Positions 27,246 to 37,667 of a stretch of 64,000 nucleotides of DNA are shown here, piece by piece. The DNA is from Thermodesulfovibrio sp. (lineage in GTDB: Bacteria > Nitrospirota > Thermodesulfovibrionia > Thermodesulfovibrionales > Thermodesulfovibrionaceae). The DNA lies in NCBI GenBank assembly GCA_025057595.1, contig JANXBK010000004.1, positions 40,793 through 104,792 on the forward strand. The letters run 5' to 3'. Numbering within the stretch: position 1 is the stretch's first letter; every line of letters starts with the position of its first letter. The position numbers and the translations under genes are program-made. Below the pieces are notes generated by a model. The model saw only the letters and a program-made list of their open reading frames with translations, searched no databases and was not told the origin of the DNA.

Positions 27246-29222
27246 ATGCTTCAAGAATTCTTACAGGCAATAATTATAATATTTGGTATTTCTGGAATTA
27301 TCATATATCTTCTTGGAAAAATAAAAATTCCATCAATAGTTGGATTCCTACTAGCTGGTACCTTAATAGGACCATATGGGTTAGGTTTAATAAAGAATCC
27401 ACATGCAGTAGAGATTATTGCAGAGATTGGTGTAATTCTTCTGATGTTCACTATTGGAGTTGAGTTTTCTGTTCCAAGATTAATTAATTTAAAAAAAGAG
27501 GTATTTCTCTTTGGAAGTCTACAGGTTTCACTTACAATTATTGCCATATCATTGATAAGCTTGTTATTCTTTGAAAGCTCTATTAATAACTCTATATTTT
27601 ATGGGTTTCTTGTTGCATTAAGTAGCACAGCAATTGTTATGAAACTTCTTTCAGAAAGAGGAGAGATTAACTCCCCCCATGGAAAAATCTGTGTAGGAAT
27701 TCTTCTATTTCAGGATTTTTGTATCGTGCCTTTGATGCTCTTTACTCAACTGCTTGCAGGTAAAGGTGAAAGCTATCTTGACTTTTTTACAGTGATTGGT
27801 AAGGCTTTTATTATTTTTTCAATAGTCTTCCTATTTTCCCGAATTGCTGTTCCCTATATACTTCATGAAGTTGTAAAAACAAGAAGTAGAGAGCTTTTTA
27901 TCATAGTAACGATTCTTATATGTCTCGGAATTGCATATTTTACCTCAAGGCTTGGACTTTCTCTTGCTCTTGGAGCCTTTTTGGCAGGAGTTGTTATATC
28001 TGAATCAGAATACTCTGCACAAGCTATATCAGATATTTTACCATTTAAAGAAACCTTCTCTGGAGTATTTTTTATATCTGTTGGAATGCTTTTAAACATA
28101 AGTTATATTAAGTCAAATCTTATCCAAGAGCTAATAACTGTTGGTAATATTTTTATTCTAAAAACTTTAATTATTTCGTTGATAGTCTATATTTTTATAC
28201 ACTCCATTAAACTCTCCTTTAAATCTGCATTATTTTTAGCTCAAATAGGAGAGTTTTCCTTTGTGCTTGCCTTTGCTGGCAAATCTTTTGGACTTTTAGA
28301 TGAATCAATCTATCAGAGCTTTATTAGTGCATCAATTATTACAATGCTTCTAACCCCCTTAATTATCAGATTTTCACCTAAATTAGTAGACAGTTTAGTG
28401 AAGATTGAACCATTTAGGTCGTTGGAAAAGATTAGAAAAATCAAAGAAAGTGATATAGTAGTAAAAAAATCAAATCATGTTATTATTATAGGATTCGGTC
28501 TTAATGGAAGAAACTTAGCAAAAGTTCTCAAAGAAGTGAATATTCCCTATGTAGTTTTAGATCTTAATCCAGATACAGTCAGAAAAATGAAGAAGAAGGG
28601 AGAGCCAATTTACTACGGCGATGGAACAAGTGCTGAGATTCTCCATAAATTAGGTATACATAGAGCAAGAGTTTTAGTTATTGCAATATCTGATCCAGTT
28701 GCAACAAGAAAAATTGTACAAATTGCCAAAGGAGAAAATCCTAAAATTCATATAATTGTAAGAACTCGCTTTGTAACAGAAATAGAGGAGCTACAAAAAC
28801 TTGGTGCAAATGAGGTTATTCCTGAAGAGTTTGAAACTTCTCTTGAGATTTTTGCAAGAGTTCTACATCACTTCGGCTTTCCGAGGAATGAAATTCTTAA
28901 AATGATAGAAACAATTAGGAAAGAACACTATGAGATTCTTAGGACTCCTGAACTACATAGAAGAGTCTCTGTTGAATGTGTCTTCTTTGAAGGTCTTGAT
29001 ATAGATAGTTACCGAGTTGAGAGTAATTCATGGATAGTAGGACAGACTCTAAAATCTCTTGACTTAAGAGCAAAAGTTGGAGTTACAGTAATAGCAATTC
29101 AGAGAAATGGTGAAACCATCCTTAATCCACCAGCAGATTTAGTAATTAAAGAGAATGATTTAGTATTTTATGTAGGCAGTAAAAAACAGTTAATTGATGC
29201 CTATAACTTTTTCAAGAAATAA
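27246..29222 (+). CDS. CPA2 cation:proton antiporter (KefB-like) with RCK N and RCK C domains
   Basis: Multi-TM exchanger N-terminus (GEFSFVLAFAGKSFG), Rossmann motif VIIIGFGLNGRNLAKVL, TrkA-C-like C-terminus. Confidence 0.93.
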   Translation: MLQEFLQAIIIIFGISGIIIYLLGKIKIPSIVGFLLAGTLIGPYGLGLIKNPHAVEIIAEIGVILLMFTIGVEFSVPRLINLKKEVFLFGSLQVSLTIIAISLISLLFFESSINNSIFYGFLVALSSTAIVMKLLSERGEINSPHGKICVGILLFQDFCIVPLMLFTQLLAGKGESYLDFFTVIGKAFIIFSIVFLFSRIAVPYILHEVVKTRSRELFIIVTILICLGIAYFTSRLGLSLALGAFLAGVVISESEYSAQAISDILPFKETFSGVFFISVGMLLNISYIKSNLIQELITVGNIFILKTLIISLIVYIFIHSIKLSFKSALFLAQIGEFSFVLAFAGKSFGLLDESIYQSFISASIITMLLTPLIIRFSPKLVDSLVKIEPFRSLEKIRKIKESDIVVKKSNHVIIIGFGLNGRNLAKVLKEVNIPYVVLDLNPDTVRKMKKKGEPIYYGDGTSAEILHKLGIHRARVLVIAISDPVATRKIVQIAKGENPKIHIIVRTRFVTEIEELQKLGANEVIPEEFETSLEIFARVLHHFGFPRNEILKMIETIRKEHYEILRTPELHRRVSVECVFFEGLDIDSYRVESNSWIVGQTLKSLDLRAKVGVTVIAIQRNGETILNPPADLVIKENDLVFYVGSKKQLIDAYNFFKK

Positions 29223-29227
29223 TAAAC

Positions 29228-29318
29228 GGAGAGGGAGGGATTCGAACCCTCGGTGGAGCTTTTTAGACCCCACACGCGATTTCCAGTCGCGCCCGTTCGG
29301 CCACTCCGGCACCTCTCC
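29228..29318 (-). tRNA. tRNA-Ser (GGA)
   Basis: Reverse complement ggagaggtgccggagtggccgaac...gcgactGGAaatcgcg...gggttcgaatccctccctctcc: acceptor pairing, long variable arm, T-loop. Confidence 0.95.
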
Positions 29319-29364
29319 AGAATTTATTTTAGCATTTATTTTACAGCATTTTCTATAAAAATAT

Positions 29365-29388
29365 AGGGAGACTTTTAAAAGTCTCCCT
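29365..29388. terminator. Perfect 24-bp palindrome AGGGAGACTTTTAAAAGTCTCCCT, likely transcription terminator
   Basis: Exact inverted repeat between the tRNA-Ser and the 3' end of the tetraheme cytochrome gene. Confidence 0.6.
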
Positions 29389-29417
29389 TAAATTAAGAAA
29401 CTAATGCGCTAAAAATA

Positions 29418-29798
29418 TTAAGATTTTTTATGACATTCATTACATTTTACTGGTGCGGATTTTCCTGCTTCATTCTCTTTTTTATGGCAATCTATACAGT
29501 TTTTGTGATATGCATCCATAGCTTTAGGTGCTCCTCCTTTTGCCTCTGCGATATCATGACAGGATATACATTTTTCCACCTTTTCAGCAGGATTAGGATC
29601 CTTATGATGACAATCTTTACAGTCAATCTTATAGTCTTCTGCATGTTTCTTATGAGTAAACTCCGTCGGAGGAAACTTCGCACCTTCCCAATGAAGCATA
29701 TATACATCCTTAGGCTGAGCATGAACAAAACTAATGACAAAAACAAAACAAACTGCAATCAGCACTATTAAACCTTTCTTTGATGTCACCCTTTTCAC
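29418..29798 (-). CDS. Tetraheme cytochrome c (cytochrome c3/c7-like)
   Basis: Signal peptide and four CXXCH motifs (CKDCH, CISCH, CIDCH, CNECH). Confidence 0.93.
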   Translation of the reverse strand: MKRVTSKKGLIVLIAVCFVFVISFVHAQPKDVYMLHWEGAKFPPTEFTHKKHAEDYKIDCKDCHHKDPNPAEKVEKCISCHDIAEAKGGAPKAMDAYHKNCIDCHKKENEAGKSAPVKCNECHKKS

Positions 29799-29825
29799 CT
29801 CCTTTCATTTCTAATTCTTTATTTT

Positions 29826-30458
29826 TTAGTGCTCTTCAGGCTCTTCTTCATATCCAGTAAACATTGCTTTAATGTGAGCCATTGGAGTATGACCTAAGGT
29901 GGCAAGATAAAAATGTACGATTATAAAAGCACTAAAAAAGACCCATAAAGCTGTATGAATAAGAGAAACAATCTGAATTCCTCCAGCAAGCTCAACTAAG
30001 AAGCTAAAAAGATGTGGATCCCAAAGAATTAAACCAGTGACAATCTGTAAAGGTATCAGTAAAATCATGATCATCAAATAGGATAGTTGTTGCATCGGAT
30101 TAAATTTATTATCTGGTGTGGGATGATGTGGATTTTTATCTCCAACCATTATGCCATATCCATAATATTTTGCCTGCTTTATAGACCTTTTTATAAAATC
30201 TACAGGCTTCCAAAAGGGAGGAATATAAATCTTAAAGAGCTTTCCTGAAAATAGATAGTAAAACAGCCAAATAAAGTAGTTAGCCAAAAGAATAAATCCT
30301 AACCAACTATGAATATCTACAGCTGTTTCAAAACTCATAAGCCCTAAGGTATCACCAAATCTTATCTGTGCTCCGGTAATTATAAGTATTATAAAGCTTA
30401 TAGCATTTATCCAGTGCCATATTCTCACTGGTAAAGGATGTAAATAGACTTTCTTCAT
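29826..30458 (-). CDS. Cytochrome b/b6-like membrane subunit (formate dehydrogenase gamma / thiosulfate reductase b type)
   Basis: HPLPVRIWHWINAISFIILIITG, VDIHSWLGFILL, conserved TM histidines. Confidence 0.9.
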   Translation of the reverse strand: MKKVYLHPLPVRIWHWINAISFIILIITGAQIRFGDTLGLMSFETAVDIHSWLGFILLANYFIWLFYYLFSGKLFKIYIPPFWKPVDFIKRSIKQAKYYGYGIMVGDKNPHHPTPDNKFNPMQQLSYLMIMILLIPLQIVTGLILWDPHLFSFLVELAGGIQIVSLIHTALWVFFSAFIIVHFYLATLGHTPMAHIKAMFTGYEEEPEEH

Positions 30459-32458
30459 TATTTACCCTCCCTTCTTTTTCTTCTAATTGGTGCAGTAAGA
30501 GCTCTAAGTGCAATATGCCCTACCGCAACTGCAATGCCACCAAAAAGTGCAAGTAAAAAGAGAATATCAAGTATCTGAATTTTTGTTGTTCCTAAAACAT
30601 AGAAATCACTGATATTCGGTATTGCATAAGCTGAATTTAGAGCTTTCGTATCAAAATCTATCCTGAAAGGCTTTGCTCCCTCTTTATTTATTTCTAATTT
30701 ACCTTTAAAATCTGCTTTAGGATTATGACATACATCACAATCTTTGACTGCTACCTTCTTTGTCTCAATTTTATGTGCTTCATTTGGCTCTATTACATCT
30801 ATTCTACCTACCAACTTTACATCTGACTTTGTTTCAAGAGCATCTATAAATTGCCATAACTCAAAGGAGTCAACCTTCTTGTCCTTGTTTATATCGATCT
30901 TTTCTTTAACCTTTTCTAAATCGATATTTAATATCTTTGCTACTTCTTCTAAGGTAAAAGGCTTATTCTTCCTTTTTTCATAAAGTGTTAAATATACAGC
31001 TTTTTGACCTTTTACATGACAACTTGCGCAACTTGAGGAAGCAAAGTGAGTATCAACAAAAGAGGAAAGTCTTACTGGTGGATTCCATAGCCATTTATTA
31101 TGCGCTGATTTTACATCTTTGTGACATTTAATACATAAATCACTTATTTTTGCAATATTAGTTGTTAAAACATCATGAGCATTATGACAAGAAGAACAAA
31201 CTGGAGCATTTTGCTTTCCTTGTAAGAAAGCCTCATGGTGTATACTTAGTTTAAAAGTCTCCATCTCTTTTTTATGACATTCTGCGCAAAGCCCCATTCT
31301 TAAATTTCTGTCTGTTTTTATCCCTGCAACAGTATGATATCCGTGACATTTCAAACAATCAGGAGACTGCAGATTACCCTTAACTAATGCTTGAGCATGT
31401 ATGCTTTTGTCATATTTTCCAACCTCCTCCTTATGACAGTTGTTACATATTTCTTTTGCTTTTGCTCTATACTCAGCAACAGAATCAAAAGTTCTTATTG
31501 GATGCTGCGTAGGTGAAAAATCTTTGTGACAGTCACTGCATTTAAGTTTTTTATGAACTGAAGCAAGCAAATCAGACTCCTTCACTTGAACTGATAAAGA
31601 TTCACCGCTTTTCATCTTCATTGATATAGCTCTACTATGACAGTTAAGACAGTATTGAGACTCAGGAGCTGTCTTCACTACTTTTACTGATTTTACTTCA
31701 TGATAGCCATGACACTGTATACAAGGAGTAGTTTTTGCTACAGCATAATGAGCTGGGTTTTTCTTTAGCTCTTTGTCTGTATGACACTTTGTACATATCT
31801 TTGTCATTTCAACTCTGTAATGGACTTTGTCCTTAAAGTTATATATTGGATGATTTATTTTTGAGAAGTCAGAATGACATACGATACATTCAAAATTCTT
31901 ATGCACAGATCTTTTAATCTCCTCTTCACTAACTTTCAAAGATATCTTCTCTTTGCTTGGAAGTGTTTTAGATATCTCAAATTTATGACAAGCTAAGCAG
32001 TACTGAGAAACTTTCACTGTCTTTTTCCAATTTTTCATACTACCAATATAGTGTGAACCATGACATTCAGCACAAGATATTTCTTTTGATTTAACTATCT
32101 TTCCATGTACTTGTGGCTTCATTAATGCATTTTCAGGATGACAGGTTAAACAGTTCTGAGAAATTCGTCTTTGATAATCTCTTTTACTTTGAATCTTTTT
32201 AGGTGTGGGATGATTTTTTAAGCTTATATCTGGATGACAGGAAGAGCAATCTAAGGCTCCATGAACTGAAGATTCAAACTTTGATTTATCTACATAAAGA
32301 GAAAGAGTCTCTGCACTTTCTAACTTCTTTTTCAGAGTCTTTATTGAGTGACATTTAAAGCAGGCTTTTGTGTCTTGAGAGCTAACTTCACTGATAGGAT
32401 AAAAATAAGAAATAAGAAAACATAAAATTACAACTGCCGAAACTATTATTGCTCTCAT
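30458..32458 (-). CDS. 17-heme cytochrome c with EF-hand loop and C-terminal TM anchor
   Basis: 17 CXXCH motifs counted by eye; DINKDKKVDSFE loop; C-terminal hydrophobic segment followed by RRKRREGK. Confidence 0.92.
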   Translation of the reverse strand: MRAIIVSAVVILCFLISYFYPISEVSSQDTKACFKCHSIKTLKKKLESAETLSLYVDKSKFESSVHGALDCSSCHPDISLKNHPTPKKIQSKRDYQRRISQNCLTCHPENALMKPQVHGKIVKSKEISCAECHGSHYIGSMKNWKKTVKVSQYCLACHKFEISKTLPSKEKISLKVSEEEIKRSVHKNFECIVCHSDFSKINHPIYNFKDKVHYRVEMTKICTKCHTDKELKKNPAHYAVAKTTPCIQCHGYHEVKSVKVVKTAPESQYCLNCHSRAISMKMKSGESLSVQVKESDLLASVHKKLKCSDCHKDFSPTQHPIRTFDSVAEYRAKAKEICNNCHKEEVGKYDKSIHAQALVKGNLQSPDCLKCHGYHTVAGIKTDRNLRMGLCAECHKKEMETFKLSIHHEAFLQGKQNAPVCSSCHNAHDVLTTNIAKISDLCIKCHKDVKSAHNKWLWNPPVRLSSFVDTHFASSSCASCHVKGQKAVYLTLYEKRKNKPFTLEEVAKILNIDLEKVKEKIDINKDKKVDSFELWQFIDALETKSDVKLVGRIDVIEPNEAHKIETKKVAVKDCDVCHNPKADFKGKLEINKEGAKPFRIDFDTKALNSAYAIPNISDFYVLGTTKIQILDILFLLALFGGIAVAVGHIALRALTAPIRRKRREGK

Positions 32459-32562
32459 CCTTCACTCCTCAACATTTTTTAAAATTGCAAAATTATACCA
32501 TAACATCCACAAATAATATCAATGCGAATCTATAAATTTTTTTAAAATTTAAATTAGAAAAA

Positions 32563-32997
32563 TTAATGATTATTTTTATAATAAAGAGGGTCTTCGCAGA
32601 GAGATTTTAGACATTGCCTTAAAACAGACTCTATCTCATTAGCTACTTTTTCAGAAAATCCAACTAAAGCCTTATTTCCTATAAAAGTTACTGGAACACC
32701 TGTAGGATTAATATTGTAAGCTTTTGCCATAGTTTGAAGAAGTTGTCTTGATGCTGGATTATACCAAACTTCATAATCTTTAATATGGAGCTGAGGATAC
32801 TTTTTCTTAAGAATGTTTAAAAACTCCTTTTGTTTAGCACAGTGTGGACATCCATCTGCCCAAAAAAAATAAAGTATCACCTCTTTTGAAGAACTATAGG
32901 AATAACTAAAAAACAGTAAAAGAAAAAATGAAGCTAAGATAAAACTTAACAATTTTTTCATTAGAAAAATATAGCACACATATGATAAATTAATCAA
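32563..32997 (-). CDS. Thioredoxin-fold exported protein (CPHC motif)
   Basis: YFFWADGCPHCAKQKEFL, NPTGVPVTFIGNKALVGF. Confidence 0.85.
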   Translation of the reverse strand: MINLSYVCYIFLMKKLLSFILASFFLLLFFSYSYSSSKEVILYFFWADGCPHCAKQKEFLNILKKKYPQLHIKDYEVWYNPASRQLLQTMAKAYNINPTGVPVTFIGNKALVGFSEKVANEIESVLRQCLKSLCEDPLYYKNNH

Positions 32998-33017
32998 TTA
33001 GATTTAACTAAAAAGTT

Positions 33018-34415
33018 ATGTCGAAGTTAAATAGGTTAAATGAAAAAATTTGGCAATTTTTCTCTTCTGTTGATCTTGCAGTAGCTTTATTTATTGTAAT
33101 TTCTATAGGAGCAGCAATAGGAACTGTCATTCCTCAAAGAAGTGAGCCAGATATAGTAATAAAATTTTTTTCAAAGTTTCTTCCTATGAATCTTTCACTT
33201 AATTTATATGAAATTGTAAGCCTATTAGACCTAAATAATGTTTATCATAGCTGGTGGTTTACATTTTTACTTTTTATGTTTGCTTTAAATTTAGTTATAT
33301 GCTCTATTGACAGACTACCGAATCTTTTAAAATCTATTAAAAAACCTACACAACCCTATCCCGAAAGTTTTCTGCGCTCTATTTCTACTAAAAAAGAGTT
33401 TATATACAAATCGAAAAGACAAGAAATTTTAGAAAAAATGCTAAATTTACTAAAACATAACAAATTTTCAACAACTCTATTTGAAACCTCACAGGGCATT
33501 CAAATTTACTGTAGTAGATGGAGCAAATCACGTTTAGCAGTATACTTAACCCATTTTAGTATCCTAATTATATTGGCAGGAGCCTTAGTTGGAACATTTT
33601 TTGGTTTAAGAGGATACATAAATATTGTTGAAGGAACCTCCTCAAACTTGGCAATTTTAGATAACGGAAGACCAATTTACTTACCCTTTGAAATTGCCTG
33701 CGACAAATTTGAAGTAGAGTTTTATGAAAACTCTTCTGTTCCAAAAGCTTACAGAAGTTACATAAGAATCATTGAAGATGGTAAAAATGTTAAATTAAAC
33801 AATAAAGAAAACTTTGTAGTTGAGGTTAATGAGCCTTTCACATACAAGAATATAACCTTTTATCAAGCTACCTATGGATTTCAGCTCACTGAACATACTC
33901 TATTTAAATTTAAATTTCTCAATAATGAAAAAGAGTATCTTGTAAATTTAGAATTTGAAAAGAAAAATAAACTTCCTAATACTAATGTATATATCTCTGT
34001 AATTGATTTTTCACCTGCTTTAGGAGTTGATGAAGAAGGCAGGTTTTTCACTATGGACAGTAGTATGATCAATCCTGCAGCACTTATTCTCTTTGAAGAG
34101 GGTAATAGAAAGTTTCATAAATGGATACTCGCAAGAGTTCCAGAAAGTTGGCAAACTCCTTACGGACAGCTAAAGCTAACTGAGGTATGGGGTGCACAGT
34201 TTACTGGTTTACAATTTAAGAAAGATCCTGGTGTAATCCTAATCTATATTGGCTCAACGCTTCTGTGTGTTGGACTATTTATTTGTCTCTTTTTTAGACC
34301 TTTAAGATTTTTTGTATTTTTAGAGGGAAATAAGGTGATATTTTATTTGCCAACTAAAAAGGAGAGTGTTTTATCAGAAATTGATAAAATTTTAAATAAA
34401 CTGGAGGGAAAATGA
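33018..34415 (+). CDS. resB: Cytochrome c biogenesis protein ResB
   Basis: SVDLAVALFIVISIGAAIGTVIPQ, YHSWWFTFLLFMFALNLVICSIDRLP, multi-TM. Confidence 0.93.
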   Translation: MSKLNRLNEKIWQFFSSVDLAVALFIVISIGAAIGTVIPQRSEPDIVIKFFSKFLPMNLSLNLYEIVSLLDLNNVYHSWWFTFLLFMFALNLVICSIDRLPNLLKSIKKPTQPYPESFLRSISTKKEFIYKSKRQEILEKMLNLLKHNKFSTTLFETSQGIQIYCSRWSKSRLAVYLTHFSILIILAGALVGTFFGLRGYINIVEGTSSNLAILDNGRPIYLPFEIACDKFEVEFYENSSVPKAYRSYIRIIEDGKNVKLNNKENFVVEVNEPFTYKNITFYQATYGFQLTEHTLFKFKFLNNEKEYLVNLEFEKKNKLPNTNVYISVIDFSPALGVDEEGRFFTMDSSMINPAALILFEEGNRKFHKWILARVPESWQTPYGQLKLTEVWGAQFTGLQFKKDPGVILIYIGSTLLCVGLFICLFFRPLRFFVFLEGNKVIFYLPTKKESVLSEIDKILNKLEGK

Positions 34416-35470
34416 GCTATCAAGTAATTGCTATAGCTGGATTTATTTATATAATCGCTATGCCAATCTATGTTGTACATTTAATAACAAAAAGCAAGAA
34501 AGTTGGATATTTAGCTACAGCCTCATTCTTATTAGGTCTATTAATACATTTAATTGGATTTGTTCAAAGATACAAAGAGATGTATGCGATAAATCAATCC
34601 CTTCTTCATAGTATTCCAATTACAAATCTATATGAAAGTATTGTTTTTTTTGTTTTATGTTTAGTAGGTGGCTACTTATTTATTGAGTGGAAATACAAGA
34701 AAAAAGCACTTGGAGTTTTTGTATCTACCCTTGCTGGAATTATAATCTCTCTGACTGATCTTTTAGGAGTAACTAAAGAAGTCCAGCCTCTTGTTCCTGC
34801 ACTAAAAAGTAACTGGTTACTTGCTCATGTAACATTAAGTTTTATCTCTTATGCAGCATTTGCTGTAGGATTTATTACAGCAGCTTTACATATAGTAGTT
34901 GCCTCTGAAAGTAAAAAATCTTTTAAATATATACTTTCAACCTTTCTGCTTGGATTTATGTTATTTACCTTTATTTCAGTGATAATAGATATTCTATACT
35001 CTTCTAACCCAAAAACTGTCAGAATCTTTCAGTCTACATTGGGCAACTCCTCAGCAGTTGTCTCTACAATAAGTTGGATAGCTTTACTGAGTTTTATTTT
35101 AGGATTTTGGTATATTGGTGATAAAATTAAAAATTTGCTTACTACTCTAAGAATAGACTCTGATTTTCTTGAAGAGATTACCTATAAAATGATTGCTTTT
35201 GGATTTCCAATTTTTACAATAGGCGGACTTGTTTTTGGTGCAATATGGGCAGAACAAGCCTGGGGAAGATACTGGGGATGGGATCCAAAAGAAACGTGGT
35301 CATTGATTACATGGTTTGTATATGCCTTTTATCTACATTCCAAGTTCATCAGAGGATGGCGTGGCACAAAAACATCGATAATCGCAGTTTTAGGATTTCT
35401 TGTTACCTTATTTACTTATCTCGGGGTTAATTTATTTTTAAGTGGACTGCACTCTTACGGAAGCATGTAA
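34412..35470 (+). CDS. ccsA: Cytochrome c biogenesis protein CcsA/ResC
   Basis: WWD-type haem-handling motif WAEQAWGRYWGWDPKETWSLITWFVYAFYLH. Confidence 0.95.
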   Translation: MSYQVIAIAGFIYIIAMPIYVVHLITKSKKVGYLATASFLLGLLIHLIGFVQRYKEMYAINQSLLHSIPITNLYESIVFFVLCLVGGYLFIEWKYKKKALGVFVSTLAGIIISLTDLLGVTKEVQPLVPALKSNWLLAHVTLSFISYAAFAVGFITAALHIVVASESKKSFKYILSTFLLGFMLFTFISVIIDILYSSNPKTVRIFQSTLGNSSAVVSTISWIALLSFILGFWYIGDKIKNLLTTLRIDSDFLEEITYKMIAFGFPIFTIGGLVFGAIWAEQAWGRYWGWDPKETWSLITWFVYAFYLHSKFIRGWRGTKTSIIAVLGFLVTLFTYLGVNLFLSGLHSYGSM

Positions 35471-35472
35471 CT

Positions 35473-36471
35473 ATGTTAATACTTGGAATTGATACTTCCT
35501 GTGATGATACTTCAGCATCAGTAATAAATGGTAGAAAAATATTAAGCAATATTGTTTCATCCCAGATTAGTTTTCACAGAAAATACGGAGGAGTCGTTCC
35601 AGAGATTGCCTCTCGAAAGCATATTGAATGGATTTGGAATGTTACAGAACAAGCTCTGAATGAAGCCAAGGCAAATTTTAAAGATATTGAGCTTATAGCT
35701 GTCTGCCACGGTCCAGGACTAATTGGTTCTCTCTTGGTAGGATTGTGTTTTGCAAAAGCTTTAAGTTATGCTTCCCAAAAACCTTTAGTGGCAGTAAATC
35801 ATCTTGAAGGTCATATTCTCTCTATATTTCTTGAAGAAGAACCAGAGTTTCCTTTTATTAGTCTTATTGTCTCTGGAGGACATACATCTCTTTACAGAGT
35901 TGATGATTTTGGTAAATATAAAGAACTTGGAAGAACACGTGATGATGCAGCAGGCGAGGCTTTTGATAAAATTGCAAAAATGCTCGGATTAGGTTATCCT
36001 GGTGGACCAATAATTGACTCTTTGGCAAAAAAAGGCAATCCCGAAAAATTTAATTTGCCAAGACCCTATTTACATAAAAGTTTTGATTTTAGTTTTAGTG
36101 GATTAAAAACAGCAGTAAAACTACTCATTAAAAATTTAGGCTATGAAGAAGGAAGTTTAGATGAGGATATAAAAAAAGATATTGCAGCAGCTTTTCAATC
36201 AGCAGTTGTAGATGTACTAATTGAAAAAATAAAGTGGGCTACAGAGTTTGAAAATATAAAAACAGTTGTTATAACAGGCGGAGTTGCAGCAAACAGTGAA
36301 TTAAGAGAGCGTTGTTTAAAACTTAAAGAAGAAGGATTAAATGTTTATCTCCCCTCTAAGGCTTTATGTACTGACAATGCAGCAATGATTGCTGTTGCTG
36401 GATATGAGAGATATCTTAGAGGAGAAAAATCAGACTTATTTGTAAATGCAAAGGCATATTTACCCTTATAG
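35473..36471 (+). CDS. tsaD: tRNA N6-threonylcarbamoyladenosine synthase TsaD
   Basis: [34 protein letters not shown]. Confidence 0.97.
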   Translation: MLILGIDTSCDDTSASVINGRKILSNIVSSQISFHRKYGGVVPEIASRKHIEWIWNVTEQALNEAKANFKDIELIAVCHGPGLIGSLLVGLCFAKALSYASQKPLVAVNHLEGHILSIFLEEEPEFPFISLIVSGGHTSLYRVDDFGKYKELGRTRDDAAGEAFDKIAKMLGLGYPGGPIIDSLAKKGNPEKFNLPRPYLHKSFDFSFSGLKTAVKLLIKNLGYEEGSLDEDIKKDIAAAFQSAVVDVLIEKIKWATEFENIKTVVITGGVAANSELRERCLKLKEEGLNVYLPSKALCTDNAAMIAVAGYERYLRGEKSDLFVNAKAYLPL

Positions 36472-36488
36472 AATTTAGGAGGATAAAG

Positions 36489-37667
36489 ATGAAAATAGTC
36501 TTAGCTTATTCTGGAGGATTGGACACCTCTGTAGCAATTAAATGGTTAAAAGAGAAATATAACGCTCAAGTAATTGCTTTTTGTGCTGATATTGGTCAAG
36601 AAGAAGATTTTGAAGAGATAAGGCAGAAAGCTTTAAAAACAGGCGCATCTAAAGTATATATTGAAGATTTAAAAGAAGAGTTTGTAAGAGACTTCATATT
36701 TCCTATGCTAAGAGCGAATGCAGTATATGAAATAGGTTATCTTATGGGAACATCAATTGCGAGACCTTTAATTGCAAAAAAACAGATCGAGATTGCAATA
36801 AAAGAAAATGCGGATGCGGTAGCACATGGAGCAACAGGTAAAGGAAATGATCAAGTAAGATTTGAGCTGGCCTACTATGCCTTAAAACCTGATATAAAAG
36901 TTATTGCTCCTTGGAGACAGTGGTCTTTTGACTCAAGAAGCAGTTTAATAGAATATGCTCAAAAACAAGGAATTCCTGTTCAAGCTACAAAAGAAAAACC
37001 CTACAGCATAGACAGAAATGTCTTTCATATAAGTTATGAAGGCGGAATATTGGAAGATCCTTGGATTGAACCGCCAGAAGATATGTATACATTAGTTACT
37101 CCACCCGAAAAAGCTCCTGATAAGCCAGTTTATATTGAAATTGAATATGAAGAGGGAAATCCAGTTGCATTAGATGGAGAACAACTTAGTCCTTATGAGT
37201 TGCTTAGAAGACTTAACAAGATTGCTGGAGAAAACGGTATAGGTAGAGTAGATATAGTTGAGAATAGATATGTTGGAATAAAATCAAGAGGTGTTTATGA
37301 AACTCCTGCAGGAACCGTACTACATATAGCACATAAGGCAGTTGAGTCAATTACAATGGACAGAGAAATCATGCGTTTAAGAGACAGTTTAATCCCTAGA
37401 TACTCTGAATTAATTTATTATGGATACTGGTTTTCTCCTGAAAGACAGACTCTACAAAAACTAATAGATGAAACACAGAGAAATGTCACAGGAACAGTTA
37501 GACTAAAACTATACAAAGGTAATTGTATTGTAGTAGGAAGAAAATCTCCTTACTCTCTTTACAGTAAAGATTTAGCAACTTTTGAAAAAGATTTTTTCTT
37601 TGATCAAAAGGACGCAGAAGGATTCATAAAGATTAATGCCATAAGACTTAAACTCGGTAAGTTTTAA
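36489..37667 (+). CDS. argG: Argininosuccinate synthase
   Basis: [29 protein letters not shown]. Confidence 0.97.
   Translation: MKIVLAYSGGLDTSVAIKWLKEKYNAQVIAFCADIGQEEDFEEIRQKALKTGASKVYIEDLKEEFVRDFIFPMLRANAVYEIGYLMGTSIARPLIAKKQIEIAIKENADAVAHGATGKGNDQVRFELAYYALKPDIKVIAPWRQWSFDSRSSLIEYAQKQGIPVQATKEKPYSIDRNVFHISYEGGILEDPWIEPPEDMYTLVTPPEKAPDKPVYIEIEYEEGNPVALDGEQLSPYELLRRLNKIAGENGIGRVDIVENRYVGIKSRGVYETPAGTVLHIAHKAVESITMDREIMRLRDSLIPRYSELIYYGYWFSPERQTLQKLIDETQRNVTGTVRLKLYKGNCIVVGRKSPYSLYSKDLATFEKDFFFDQKDAEGFIKINAIRLKLGKF

Noticed and set aside
29430-29771. 113-aa plus-strand ORF over the tetraheme cytochrome
   Set aside because: Antisense to a CXXCH-rich gene; artefact of codon bias.
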